A stretch of 64,000 nucleotides of DNA from Saprospiraceae bacterium (GCA_019187225.1 JABAQQ010000035.1:1-64000), one strand, 5' to 3'; numbered from the stretch's first letter, positions 34,421 through 43,650 are shown. Program-made: numbers and translations. Notes: a model not told the origin generated them from the sequence alone.

Positions 34421-36163
34421 TTACGGTAGCACCAGCGGAGCATAAGAAACGATCTCTATATCCCCAAACTTTATGCGATAACCGTCCGGTTCTTTCCTGA
34501 TACTGACCGCCATACGCTTCACAGTTCTGTCGGCATAATCAATGGCCGATTTTCGGTCGTATCCCATAAAGCTGTGGGTAAACTCCACAACGCCGGAACA
34601 GCTTTGGGCCGAAGGGGTACAGTCGGGTGACACTTTCAGCACGATTGATTGAAAATCAGGCAATAGCACTTTTTTGGCATACCGTTCTTTGTCCATTTGT
34701 TGCCGATAGGCTGAAATAGGAAACGTTTTTAATATCTGCGTTTCGCAACCAATCACTTGTATGGTGCTGGCACGGCCTTTTTCAAACATGCCGTAAAGGC
34801 GGCTGGTGTCTACCGCCTTTTTTGCCGCCATATCTGAAAAAAAAGACAACAGTATCTGCGTCTCCTCTACGACCTGCTTTTCCATTTCCACTGTGAAGGC
34901 TGTTGCCGCTGCCTGCAAGGTGTCGTTGGGAGTCGTTGTCTCCGCAGGGTTGGGGCAATTCCAATTTTTCCTGTGGTCGTATTTATCTGTGAAATCAACG
35001 CGGACGATCCGAAAATGCTGCAATTTATTTCTGTTTTTTTCAAAGGATACTTGCCAGCGCAGCGGAATGGGCTCTTTGAAAGAACATACCCTACCGGAGT
35101 CAGTCCGTATCAATCCGTTTACCGATCCTGTCGCCCATATCGCGAATGTATTTTTGGGTAAGGAAAAGCGCTCTTTTCCCACCTCTATCCGGCCGTAAAG
35201 CCGGTTTTCGACCGCACCGGAATCGCGGTTCGGAGGCAGCTCTACCTTTCGCGGAACGATGTTGCTGCTGAATGGATTGACCGCAATAGCTCCTTTTGAA
35301 AAAATATGGGGTGTCAGTGCCCAGGCATGGCCACCGGTCGCCGAATCGGATGCCTGCCATGTCTTTACGAGGTACAGGATGCTGTCGCGTATCAGTTCTA
35401 TGTCATTCGGAGTGAAAGTGGGCTTGTCTTTTTCTTCGTAATAGTCTTTGTCGGCCTTTCCCAGATGACGGCAAGGATCGCAACTATTTTGCACCGAATG
35501 CCAGGACATGATCTTAAAATGACTGTAATTCAATTTATGTATGGGGGTCTTCTCATATACCCAGTGTATGGCAATTATATCTTTGCTATCTACGTCGGAT
35601 TCTGCATCCGACGCATGTTCGCCTTGAAATTTTTGCGGAACGACGAAGGTTTTGACATATATGTATTTGCCTTCAGGTTGTCGTGCCAGATTGCTGAGCA
35701 GCTCCTCTGATAAATAATCTTTCAGGCGCACATCGCTTTTCAATACCTGCAGATCGAGCGGCATGGGGTCCTCGCGGTACAATTTTGCCCCATTAAAATT
35801 GAAAGTGATCTTTTTGAATCTGCTGTGGCCGTCTTTCGACAGTTTTTTGTAATAAAGGTCTTCAGGAGTGACCGCCTCACGGCGAGACACTTTGGACTGT
35901 ACGAACATATCTTCTACCCGGCATTGCCGGGCATCGAAAAAAAGTTTGAAATACACATCGTCGCGGTGTTCTTTCGAGCCTGAGCGCTTTTCTGCTTTTC
36001 TGCGCGGTTCATTGCTTAACACCCACATGGTGTAAACATAGTGCGACAAAGCCTCTTTGATTTTTTCGTTAATTATTTTGTCGCTGTCGGACTGCTTTTG
36101 TCCGGGAACCGAAAAGGGGGTCAGAAATGAAATGACAAGTGCAAGGGCTGTTATCTTTTTCAT
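34421..36163 (-). CDS. Large secreted protein of unknown function
   Basis: 580 residues: signal peptide (about 1-21, ending VPG) and no further membrane segment or lipobox. Notable regions are NYSHFKIMSWHSVQNSCDPCRHLGKADKDYY with a CDPC motif, and a C-terminal 100 residues with CTPSAQSC. No known domain was recognised. It is the last gene of the minus-strand block: the next gene upstream (36177-36908) ends 13 bp before its start. It is likely periplasmic or outer-membrane associated. Confidence 0.6.
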   Translation of the reverse strand: MKKITALALVISFLTPFSVPGQKQSDSDKIINEKIKEALSHYVYTMWVLSNEPRRKAEKRSGSKEHRDDVYFKLFFDARQCRVEDMFVQSKVSRREAVTPEDLYYKKLSKDGHSRFKKITFNFNGAKLYREDPMPLDLQVLKSDVRLKDYLSEELLSNLARQPEGKYIYVKTFVVPQKFQGEHASDAESDVDSKDIIAIHWVYEKTPIHKLNYSHFKIMSWHSVQNSCDPCRHLGKADKDYYEEKDKPTFTPNDIELIRDSILYLVKTWQASDSATGGHAWALTPHIFSKGAIAVNPFSSNIVPRKVELPPNRDSGAVENRLYGRIEVGKERFSLPKNTFAIWATGSVNGLIRTDSGRVCSFKEPIPLRWQVSFEKNRNKLQHFRIVRVDFTDKYDHRKNWNCPNPAETTTPNDTLQAAATAFTVEMEKQVVEETQILLSFFSDMAAKKAVDTSRLYGMFEKGRASTIQVIGCETQILKTFPISAYRQQMDKERYAKKVLLPDFQSIVLKVSPDCTPSAQSCSGVVEFTHSFMGYDRKSAIDYADRTVKRMAVSIRKEPDGYRIKFGDIEIVSYAPLVLP

Positions 36164-36176
36164 GATGAGAGGATGT

Positions 36177-36908
36177 TTAAATTTTTAAAGTTGAATTGGC
36201 TGGATAAATCTCCTTCGCCTCGATGTTGCCGATCTTGATCGCGCAGCACCCGGTGCTGTAACTGTTGTCCTTATTAGCAAGGTCTATGCAGTTGCCCGAT
36301 TCACGGACCGGGAGGAATACAATTTTGCAGGTGAAATCTTCATAAGGCCGGAAAGCATCCGCATGTCTCTTCGGGCGTCTTTCGAAATGCTGAATGATTT
36401 CAACCTGGCACTGAAAACCCGCGTCGGTGTATTCTATCTTCGGTTTGACGTCCGATCTTATGTTCCATTGAATGCGATACTGCCAATCTTTCTGGCGCAG
36501 ATATGACTCGAGATACTCCCGTACAGCGATCTTTTTGCGAACCCGGTTGTTTACGCTTTGGATTATTTCCACCGTATTAGCCTCCGGATCGTCAAACATA
36601 TTCAGCATCTCCTCGAATTGGCGTTTCCGCAGTGCATCTGGCATAGACGCATCGGCGATTATTCCGAGACATTCGCCGGCGCTGTTGACCATATTTTGGG
36701 CTTCCTGGAGAATGGCCGTGTCGTCCTGAAAATTCCGGCAACGGAGTATTTCCTTTTCTTTCACTGCTTCAACGAGCGTTTTTTTTGCGGGCGGCTTAGG
36801 TTGAGAAAATAAACCCGGATCAAAAATCATCGCCACGATAAGCGCTATCAGCAATAATAATAACCCCAGCAGAGGGTATACGACCAGTGTCCTGAATGAA
36901 CGTTTCAT
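36177..36908 (-). CDS. Single-pass membrane-anchored protein of unknown function
   Basis: 243 residues: N-terminal membrane helix (LVVYPLLGLLLLLIALIVAMIF, about 8-29) followed by a soluble domain. The middle is helical (DALRKRQFEEMLNMFDD) and the C-terminal part beta-rich (YRIQWNIRSDVKPKIEYTDAGFQCQVEIIQHF). It is 14 bp downstream of the gene at 36923-38080 in the same operon. No family was recognised. Confidence 0.6.
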   Translation of the reverse strand: MKRSFRTLVVYPLLGLLLLLIALIVAMIFDPGLFSQPKPPAKKTLVEAVKEKEILRCRNFQDDTAILQEAQNMVNSAGECLGIIADASMPDALRKRQFEEMLNMFDDPEANTVEIIQSVNNRVRKKIAVREYLESYLRQKDWQYRIQWNIRSDVKPKIEYTDAGFQCQVEIIQHFERRPKRHADAFRPYEDFTCKIVFLPVRESGNCIDLANKDNSYSTGCCAIKIGNIEAKEIYPANSTLKI

Positions 36909-36922
36909 AAGAGTGGAGAAAT

Positions 36923-38080
36923 TTAATGGTGAATAGACGCTTTTGCATTTTCGTATTGCTCGCGTAATCTATTGTCAGGGTTACTATCCAATGCGAAGGC
37001 TTCGTCCAGCATATCTTCAAATAAGCGGCAGAATGCCTCCTTATTGGAATAAATATCAGGTGTGATGGCGTCCGGTCTGAATGCATTGGTGATCATTTGT
37101 TGTACGATCCCGATCCTGGAGGATGCTTTTCTTGCTTTGTTGTAATCATCTCGTTTAAGGATGAGTTTCACCAGTGTTGCCGACCTGGTTTTATAATCGT
37201 CTAATTCGTCTTCCATATTGAACCCCTTCGTTTTCGGCGCAGTGGAAAAGGTTTTGGGAATGTCTTTTATTTGCATACCCATATCCAATTCTTTCCAGCG
37301 CTGATACGATTGTTCTCTCCCGTTTTTATTCAGTAGCAGATCGGTCATTTTATTCAGGGTATTTTCTTTTTCGCATATAAAATTGAACAGCAGGGAATCT
37401 TCACGGGTAAGTTGTACGTATTGAAAAAATTCCGGATTCAGATCAGTCGGGCATATCCCCTGTTCAGCAGCGCGATACATTTGTTCTTTGTAATTCATAT
37501 TTAATCTGGTAAGCGCCTTGTCGTCGCTATTGAGTATTACGGTCAGTATACCCAATCGCTGCTCTACTATCTGCGCAGAGTCCAATGCTGCAAATGCTTC
37601 CCCGACCGTGCCTTTTCCGGCATAAAACTTCCCCATTTCGATATAATCGTTGTACTCTATCAAGTGCTTCGATGCGATCATCATAACAGAGATGATGGAT
37701 AATAGCAAAATAGAAATAGTTATTTTCACCGAAGTCTTCATTCTGTATTCAATAAATACTTCCGTTTCGGTAGTGAATCCCGGCACAATACCTACAGACA
37801 AAAGATTGTATCGCCCCAGGGCGATAGTATTCCCTGGATAGGCAGGCTGGCCGTTTACGATCAAAAATCCCTCATCAATGTCATTGGGATATAATACGAG
37901 AGAGGGATTGTTGTACTGGTCTTTGACCTGCTGAATGATAGCGAGGTCGCAAGCCTGAAAGGGGGCGCCTTGCCAGACCGTATACTCGATATTGCCCGGC
38001 GGGGAATATTGCAGACAGATCGGAATATCTGCTGCAAAAGATTGTTCTCCAACTCGAAAATTGTGGATTTTTTGATACAT
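36923..38080 (-). CDS. Membrane protein with N-terminal beta domain, unknown function
   Basis: 385 residues: no signal peptide; an N-terminal domain of about 110 residues (NGQPAYPGNTIALGRYNLLSVG) of beta character, one transmembrane helix (about 114-135, SVKITISILLLSIISVMMIA), then a helical domain of 250 residues. This puts the N-terminal domain on one side of the inner membrane and the helical part on the other. It lies 5 bp downstream of the gene at 38086. No homology was recognised. Confidence 0.6.
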   Translation of the reverse strand: MYQKIHNFRVGEQSFAADIPICLQYSPPGNIEYTVWQGAPFQACDLAIIQQVKDQYNNPSLVLYPNDIDEGFLIVNGQPAYPGNTIALGRYNLLSVGIVPGFTTETEVFIEYRMKTSVKITISILLLSIISVMMIASKHLIEYNDYIEMGKFYAGKGTVGEAFAALDSAQIVEQRLGILTVILNSDDKALTRLNMNYKEQMYRAAEQGICPTDLNPEFFQYVQLTREDSLLFNFICEKENTLNKMTDLLLNKNGREQSYQRWKELDMGMQIKDIPKTFSTAPKTKGFNMEDELDDYKTRSATLVKLILKRDDYNKARKASSRIGIVQQMITNAFRPDAITPDIYSNKEAFCRLFEDMLDEAFALDSNPDNRLREQYENAKASIHH

Positions 38081-38085
38081 AGCGT

Positions 38086-39285
38086 CTATGAATTTAAGCG
38101 GTGAGCATTTCTATGAGAAAGCGCGGAAGCCCGCTGGGCTTCATTGAACAAACGTGTCATTTCCATATCGGCTCCTGTCAGATATTTCGCGGCATTGGCC
38201 GGTGGCATTAGCCTGGCTTCCAACTCCGGACTCATATACCGCTCCCAAATGGCGGTGAGCCATTCTTTTTCTGATTCCGTAATCCTGGAGATGAATTCCT
38301 TCAATTCATTTTTTTGATTGTTGAATAATACTCCAATGTCACTTTTAAAGTTGCCTTTAAACTGAGACCATATTCTTTGGCGATCTTCTTTGCGCGCATC
38401 GAAATATCGCCTGATATCGTTGTGTGTTGTTTGATAAAAATATAACAGGAGGATCAGTATAAAAAACCATAGGGTAACAGGATAATCTTTAAAAGCCGTA
38501 TTCAATAATTCTCTGAGGTTACCACCGAAAAGGATGGAATAAATGAAAGCGCCGGTCATGAGTACAATAGTGGGAGCCCTGAGCGTTTTTACGAAATTGG
38601 AAACAATGAGTTTCTGCATGGGATCTGCCGGACGCGAATACTCGCTGTACCGGTCTTCTTCCGGTTGAAACTGATAGTTCGTCCGTTCATCGGATTTGAA
38701 TTGAATGAATTGCAGATCGTCTGATTGTATACATTGCCAGCCGGCGAATACATTTTCCCGTCTTTTCAATATTCCGCCTTTGATATTTTCCCGCACTGCG
38801 TCCATATTCAGCATGTATTCTGTATTGAACATCTCCTGGATTTTTTCGAAGTGCTGATTCGACATGCTGTATTTGAATTTCTTCCGCTCAAAAGACGCGT
38901 GGAGCGATTCCTGGCCAAGCCCCTTGATAAAATGGTGGCAAATCGGGAAGGCCTTGGAAAAGGTCTGGTTCTGAATGACTTTGTTTTGTTTCTCCATCAA
39001 TTCTGAAACCTCTCTGATGTATGGATTTGAGTATCCGCCCCATTTTTTTTTCTCTTCTTCCCAACGCTGCCGCTCTGCCACCACTGCCTTTTCCATCCGT
39101 GCCATCAATCGTTTCCATTGCGCGCTGATGCGGTTAATTGTCTCCAGGTATTCGGCGCTTTCCGCATCCTCCGCTTCGTGCAGCCACGATTCCAATGCGA
39201 TATATTCCGTACTGGACACTTCCGGGTTCAATACCGGATTCTCCCGAATGACATTCAGTATTTCAGCGATTTTTTTCCTGATCAT
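38086..39285 (-). CDS. Two-helix membrane protein of unknown function
   Basis: 399 residues. A long, mostly helical and charged N-terminal region (about 1-235, including ERQRWEEEKKKWGGYSNPYI) is followed by two transmembrane helices (about 240-265 and 275-295, PVTLWFFILILLLYFYQ) and a C-terminal helical region. It is 13 bp downstream of the ICMT-like gene and 5 bp upstream of the next. No family was recognised. Confidence 0.6.
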   Translation of the reverse strand: MIRKKIAEILNVIRENPVLNPEVSSTEYIALESWLHEAEDAESAEYLETINRISAQWKRLMARMEKAVVAERQRWEEEKKKWGGYSNPYIREVSELMEKQNKVIQNQTFSKAFPICHHFIKGLGQESLHASFERKKFKYSMSNQHFEKIQEMFNTEYMLNMDAVRENIKGGILKRRENVFAGWQCIQSDDLQFIQFKSDERTNYQFQPEEDRYSEYSRPADPMQKLIVSNFVKTLRAPTIVLMTGAFIYSILFGGNLRELLNTAFKDYPVTLWFFILILLLYFYQTTHNDIRRYFDARKEDRQRIWSQFKGNFKSDIGVLFNNQKNELKEFISRITESEKEWLTAIWERYMSPELEARLMPPANAAKYLTGADMEMTRLFNEAQRASALSHRNAHRLNS

Positions 39286-39298
39286 GGCGATTCGAGTG

Positions 39299-39925
39299 TT
39301 AATAGATGAACGGTATCATTTTTTTTGTGCGTCGCCTGTAGTCATCGTATTCCCGGGGGAATTGCCGGTATAGCTGGATTTCCTCAACTTCAATCCTGTG
39401 TGTGTATGCGAGGAAAAAAGAAGCAACCGATACGAACGCAACCAGAGGCTGGCCGAGAAAGAGTGACTGTCCGAAGAATATCAGCAACGACCCGGTATAG
39501 GCTGGATGCCTTACGAGCCGATAGGGGCCTTTTGATATCAGGCGATGCCCCGGCTGGATTTCGATGTTCCGGCTAAAAAATCTGCCCAGGACTTTCAGCG
39601 CCCAAAAGCGATACGATATTCCTGCAGCCATCAGGCACGCTCCCGCAATCGTATACCTGTCGGGCACAGCGTGCTTCCCCCAATAAGCCCAGAGACATAA
39701 TGGTATGGCGGTAGAAATCCAGGCGAGCAAAACGAGGGAGCGTTTGGTCGGGTCATCCACCGGATTATTTTTCGGCAGCGCAGGCTCGGTTATCGTCAGG
39801 AATCCCCAGACAAAAAACAGTGCCAGTACTTGCCAGTGTACTATGAGTGTGGGTCGGAATAGAAGGGGAATAATGATGGCGATAGAATACCAGAGCGCAA
39901 GCGCTTTTATTTTATGGATGTACAT
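39299..39925 (-). CDS. Isoprenylcysteine carboxyl methyltransferase-like (ICMT/PEMT) membrane protein
   Basis: 208 residues from the ATG at 39925; a TTG seven codons earlier is also possible. Five or six membrane segments precede the conserved end: GPYRLVRHPAYTGSLLIFFGQ and EEIQLYRQFPREYDDYRRRTKKMIPFIY, the SAM-binding and catalytic block of the ICMT/phospholipid-methyltransferase superfamily. Bacterial members methylate small lipidic or unknown substrates. It is the fifth gene from the 3' end of the block. Confidence 0.82.
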   Translation of the reverse strand: MYIHKIKALALWYSIAIIIPLLFRPTLIVHWQVLALFFVWGFLTITEPALPKNNPVDDPTKRSLVLLAWISTAIPLCLWAYWGKHAVPDRYTIAGACLMAAGISYRFWALKVLGRFFSRNIEIQPGHRLISKGPYRLVRHPAYTGSLLIFFGQSLFLGQPLVAFVSVASFFLAYTHRIEVEEIQLYRQFPREYDDYRRRTKKMIPFIY

Positions 39926-39946
39926 AACGACAACAGTTGAGTGCAA

Positions 39947-40069
39947 CGAGGGCGCCTCATAAATCAGTGATCAAAGCGCTTAGCATGGTTGTGCTTAAGA
40001 TCGTTTCAATAATCGAGATGTTTGATTATTAGCGACTTATAAAGCACCCTCGTACACGGGTGAGATCAT
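39947..40069. other. Short intergenic spacer within the minus-strand block
   Basis: About 120 bp between the repeat-protein gene and the ICMT-like gene. A separate promoter for the five downstream genes may lie here, but no consensus was recognised. Confidence 0.35.
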
Positions 40070-41092
40070 TTACAGGAATCCGCCAACCTTTGACAAAATG
40101 GACAGAATTTCATCCATGGCCCCGAGTGCTTTCGTATGCAGGCCAATGATGTCATCCAGTACTCCGCCGGCTTCTTTGAAAAATGAACCGATCTGATCGA
40201 GCAGGCTCTCGCTCTCCTGCCGCGCACTGGCAGTGGCTTCCGTATTTGTCTGGCTTTCATTGCGCAATTCCTGCGTCTCCGACTCCAGGTGCTGGACGTT
40301 CGTATTCCGGTCCGCCGTATCCATTTCTAATTGAATGACATTGGCATTCCGCTCGACGGTATCAGACTCCAGGTGTTGAACATTGATGTTCCTGTCAGTG
40401 GTATCGGCTTCGAGTTGCACGACATTGTTGTTGCGCGCAGTGGTATCGGCTTCGAGTTGTACGACATTGTTGTTGCGCGCAGTGGTATCAGCTTCGAGTT
40501 GTACGACATTGTTGTTGCGCGCAGTGGTATCGGCTTCGAGTTGCACGACATTGTTGTTGCGCACGGTGGTATCGGACTCGAGTTGCACGACGTTGCTGTT
40601 GCGGGTCATGGTATCGTTTTCCAACTGCATGACATTGCCATTGCGATTCACAGTGTCGGTTTCGAGCTGGACAACGTTGCCGTTTCTGGAGACGGTGTCC
40701 GTTTCCAACTGCAGGACAAGGCCGTGTTTTTCCGCAATCTCGCTTGCTTTCTGGGAGGATTCCGCATCGCTCTGCCGGATCTGTTCGATCAGGGTATTGG
40801 ATTCTTCGGCAATTTCTTCCAGGTGTTCTTTTTTCTCCGCTATGACGGCTTCGTTTGCCTGGACCCGTTCGACGGCTTCGGCAAGTTCGTCGTCGGTAGA
40901 TTCCGCCTTTTGGAGAATTGTCCCGATCGCCTCGATGTTTTCGGTCGCTTTTTCGTGCATTCCATCAATTTCATCCGCTTTTTGGGCGGCTTCTTCCATG
41001 CGTTGTTCCAGTGCTGAAATTTTTTCTTCAAACTCTGAAATCATCTGAGCGACGAGGCCGTCTACATCGGCGGTCATTGTTGTGTGATCCAT
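40070..41092 (-). CDS. Coiled-coil protein with eleven 14-residue repeats
   Basis: 340 residues, no signal peptide or membrane segment. The N-terminal 120 residues are a coiled coil (EEKISALEQRMEEAAQKADEI). Residues 126-279 are eleven tandem 14-residue units of consensus VVQLEADTTARNNN, of which three are identical. A final region (about 290-340) is amphipathic (LLDQIGSFFKEAGGVLDDII). The 14-residue period equals two heptads, with Val and Leu at positions 1, 2 and 4 and Asn-rich ends, compatible with a coiled-coil or beta-stalk rod. The unit number is likely to vary between strains. The protein may serve as a length ruler or fibre. Confidence 0.75.
   Translation of the reverse strand: MDHTTMTADVDGLVAQMISEFEEKISALEQRMEEAAQKADEIDGMHEKATENIEAIGTILQKAESTDDELAEAVERVQANEAVIAEKKEHLEEIAEESNTLIEQIRQSDAESSQKASEIAEKHGLVLQLETDTVSRNGNVVQLETDTVNRNGNVMQLENDTMTRNSNVVQLESDTTVRNNNVVQLEADTTARNNNVVQLEADTTARNNNVVQLEADTTARNNNVVQLEADTTDRNINVQHLESDTVERNANVIQLEMDTADRNTNVQHLESETQELRNESQTNTEATASARQESESLLDQIGSFFKEAGGVLDDIIGLHTKALGAMDEILSILSKVGGFL
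40256..40717. repeat. 42-bp minisatellite encoding the 14-residue repeats
   Basis: Eleven 42-bp units. Three consecutive units encoding VVQLEADTTARNNN are nearly identical in DNA as well as protein; the outer units are diverged. This pattern suggests recent expansion from the centre of the array. Confidence 0.92.
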
Positions 41093-41134
41093 TTTTTTGA
41101 AATTTTAGTGAAAAATGAAGAATAATGGTGCGAT

Positions 41135-41193
41135 CCTGCTGCCCGGACGAGATGACACTCCGGTGGCTTGCCGCCTCTGGCAGCAGGGCATTT
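41135..41193 (+). terminator. Hairpin followed by T-run between two minus-strand genes
   Basis: CCTGCTGCC (41135-41143) pairs with GGCAGCAGG (41179-41187), followed by GCATTTTTT on the plus strand. No plus-strand gene ends nearby, so its purpose is unclear; on the minus strand it has no T-run. It separates the DUF5675-like gene from the repeat-protein gene. Confidence 0.45.
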
Positions 41194-41245
41194 TTTGTCT
41201 TGCGAGGGTGACGGACGATGCTGAGGGTAAATGATATGGGGCTGC

Positions 41246-41725
41246 TCAAAATCCGGAATACACCACCTCTATCCTGTTGTTCAGCAGCGGTTCAATCTTC
41301 TCCCGGATGGAATTCATTGCTTTTTGACTTTCAAAAACTGAGCACTGGTCGAGGTTGGCGCGTTTTCCTACCAGGGTGCAACCCGTCGTTTGGTCGGTGT
41401 AATTGCCAATGTGAATCTGGACAGATTTCCTGTCGGGCACGTTATACAGCTCTATCCGCCAGCCTTTGGTTCCATCCGCCCTGATATATCCGTTGTAGTG
41501 GCCGTTCGGGATCGAACTGATTTCGTTCTTATTGTTCAGCCAGGGAAGCTCGAGCGTATAACAAATTATTTCCCCATTGACGGCCAAATATCCCATCGTG
41601 CACCTATCGCCCGTGGCTTTACGCCGGATTTCAATTTGGGGGTTTCCGGGATGGATGGTATCCGCTACGCCTGATGAAGAGCAGAGGAAAAAAGCGATCA
41701 GAAAATAAATAATGACTGTACGCAT
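41246..41725 (-). CDS. DUF5675-like secreted protein
   Basis: 159 residues: signal peptide (about 1-20) and a domain with CTMGYLAVNGEIICYTLELPW, IPNGHYNGYIRADGTKGWRIEL, VQIHIGNYTDQTTGCTLVGK, which matches DUF5675. This domain occurs in phage, conjugative and contractile-tail settings and resembles murein-processing folds; the reaction is unknown. It is the first gene of the minus-strand block and is divergent from the sigma factor gene (160 bp between starts). Confidence 0.75.
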   Translation of the reverse strand: MRTVIIYFLIAFFLCSSSGVADTIHPGNPQIEIRRKATGDRCTMGYLAVNGEIICYTLELPWLNNKNEISSIPNGHYNGYIRADGTKGWRIELYNVPDRKSVQIHIGNYTDQTTGCTLVGKRANLDQCSVFESQKAMNSIREKIEPLLNNRIEVVYSGF

Positions 41726-41885
41726 GGCAGTAATGATTTAATTGAACTAAGTTTGCCAAAGCGCCCGGCGGAAAAACCCGCTTTCTCGCTTTCGACATTC
41801 CAAAGAGTACGGGAAGCAGCGATCCTTATCATGCGGGCGAAAAAAAATTGATACAAGCACCCGGTCCGGGCCCCCGCAGCCATTT

Positions 41886-42695
41886 ATGGAGGATGTTTTA
41901 CTGGAACAATTTCTGAAGGGAGACCCTTTGTTAATCAGGCAGTTGCGCCCGATTATCCTGGACTTCGTCACCAGAACCGGCGGCAATTCCGACGATGCAA
42001 GAGAAGTTTTTCAAATAGTTTCTCTGTCCCTGTTTGAGCGGGCTAAGCGTACCCCTGCCCAATACATAAGCAAAGCATTTAAGGTCTGGCTGAACAAACA
42101 CCGCCGGGACCCTGACTACGTGAGCGAGCAAACCGACCAGTTAGAAGCCGACCTCGAAGCAGCCTTTGCCCCTTTTTCCGGACTCCTGACTGCACTGCGG
42201 AAAGAAGATGAAGCGGCAACCGATTGGTTCAATCGCACCGGCGGATCTGTCTTGTTACCTTTCGTGAAAGCCGGCAACGGCGACGTCACTGCCGCCGGCG
42301 ATATTCTTGCCGCCGCCCTGAAAAAGTGCCGGCGCGTGATCCGTGATTTTAAAGACTATTTCCTGAAATCGTGCAAAAATGAGTGGCTTCGCCTAAAAAA
42401 GAAGCGCGGAATGATAAGCCCGGAAGAGTATATTACTCATTTGGAGACGGAGGATGACACCGAAGCAGACCTCCATGAATTACCAAACCTGATTCTCAAC
42501 CTTTTTCACAAAGCGAGCAACGCATGCAGAAAACTGCTACATCCACTGTTATTCGAGGGTAAAACGAAAGATGAGTTGTTGGGCATTTTGGGGTATAAAA
42601 ACCCCGGCAGTTTCGACGTGGCCAAGTCCAGGTGTCTGAGTGCGTTGCGGGAAGAGTTGAAACAACATCCGTATTTTAAACCGGCAGACGTATAA
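41886..42695 (+). CDS. ECF-like RNA polymerase sigma factor with a second sigma2-like segment
   Basis: 269 residues, longer than a normal ECF sigma factor (about 180-200). An N-terminal region with LEQFLKGDPLLIRQLRPII, then GNSDDAREVFQIVSLSLFERA, resembles sigma region 2; a second segment with FVKAGNGDVTAAGDILAAAL and FLKSCKNEWLRLKKKRG repeats the layout. The C-terminal LLFEGKTKDELLGILGYKNPGSFDVAKSRCLSALREEL is a region-4 helix-turn-helix. It starts 5 bp-coupled with the next gene, a likely anti-sigma factor. Sigma factors of this type accompany CHAT/TPR clusters in Saprospirales. Confidence 0.7.
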   Translation: MEDVLLEQFLKGDPLLIRQLRPIILDFVTRTGGNSDDAREVFQIVSLSLFERAKRTPAQYISKAFKVWLNKHRRDPDYVSEQTDQLEADLEAAFAPFSGLLTALRKEDEAATDWFNRTGGSVLLPFVKAGNGDVTAAGDILAAALKKCRRVIRDFKDYFLKSCKNEWLRLKKKRGMISPEEYITHLETEDDTEADLHELPNLILNLFHKASNACRKLLHPLLFEGKTKDELLGILGYKNPGSFDVAKSRCLSALREELKQHPYFKPADV

Positions 42696-42700
42696 CGGCC

Positions 42701-43648
42701 ATGACGGAAGAACAAAAAACATTGTTGATCGAACGTTACCTGAAAGGGGAATTACCCGACGCGGAGCGGCAGGAGGTAGAGCGCATGGCCGAAAATGACG
42801 CGCAATTTGCCGAAGACGTCTCGCTGATGCGCGTGGTATTGAACACCCTGGAAGACCGCGACCTGGTGCAATTTCACCGGGACATTACGGCAGCCTGGGA
42901 TGCTGAAGACGACGACGAAAAAGAGGAACCGGAACTGGAAACGCCGGTGGCTCCCGACACTTCACCGGTGGGCTGGAGCCGCCGCCGCTGGTTGCTGGCC
43001 GCCACCCTTTTGATCACCATTGCGGTCCTCGGTTTGTGGCAATATTACCGGCTTCAGCAGCCGTCTCCAATCGTCAATAAACCGGAGACCTCTGAAAAAC
43101 AGGAACAGACGCGGGAAATCCTCATCCCCCCCCGGCAGGGAGAGGCCCCTGCCCCGCCGACGCGCCCGCAGGCACAAAACCCACAATCCAAACCTCAACC
43201 GAACCGGCAGTATATCGCTATGGCCAAAACGCATTACGGATATGCCCCGGATTTCGCCAACATTAGAAAAACCGGCGCGAACGCTCCTCCGGACTCGCTG
43301 ACTCCGCTACAACGGGCCGAACGCGCTTTCGCCGACAAACAATATGATAAGGTGATACAACTGCTTGCCCAACCCGATGCGAAAGTACGGGAAAGCTCCC
43401 TTTATCTGCGCGGACATGCGCATTTCAATGCAGGGCATTACGAAGCCGCGGCCCGGGATTTCAGGTCTGTTGCCGAAATGAAAGGTTTCAGCCTCGACAA
43501 TGCGACGTGGTACATGTTGCTGAGCGATCTCGCAATTTACGGCCTGGCCGATGCGAATGTCCAAACCCAACTGAAAAGCATTCTGGCTGATCCGGGGCAT
43601 CCAAAAAATGAAGCAGCGAAAAAACTCCAGGAAGAAATCAAGCACTGA
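42701..43648 (+). CDS. Anti-sigma-like membrane protein with TPR-like periplasmic domain
   Basis: 315 residues. The N-terminus (IERYLKGELPDAERQEVERMAENDAQFAEDV) follows the ASD-like anti-sigma pattern in the cytoplasm, an acidic linker follows, one membrane helix lies at about 90-113 (WLLAATLLITIAVLGLWQYY), a Pro/Gln-rich linker follows and a C-terminal TPR-like domain (about 205-310, AERAFADKQYDKVIQLL, YLRGHAHFNAGHYEAAARDF) faces the periplasm. It starts 5 bp after the sigma factor gene and converges on the CHAT gene, 2 bp apart. Confidence 0.75.
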   Translation: MTEEQKTLLIERYLKGELPDAERQEVERMAENDAQFAEDVSLMRVVLNTLEDRDLVQFHRDITAAWDAEDDDEKEEPELETPVAPDTSPVGWSRRRWLLAATLLITIAVLGLWQYYRLQQPSPIVNKPETSEKQEQTREILIPPRQGEAPAPPTRPQAQNPQSKPQPNRQYIAMAKTHYGYAPDFANIRKTGANAPPDSLTPLQRAERAFADKQYDKVIQLLAQPDAKVRESSLYLRGHAHFNAGHYEAAARDFRSVAEMKGFSLDNATWYMLLSDLAIYGLADANVQTQLKSILADPGHPKNEAAKKLQEEIKH

Positions 43649-43650
43649 GC

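Noticed and set aside
41748-41755. Promoter -7 box between the divergent DUF5675-like and sigma genes
   Set aside because: TAAGTTTG matches the -7 pattern, but there is no -33 TTG at the expected distance.
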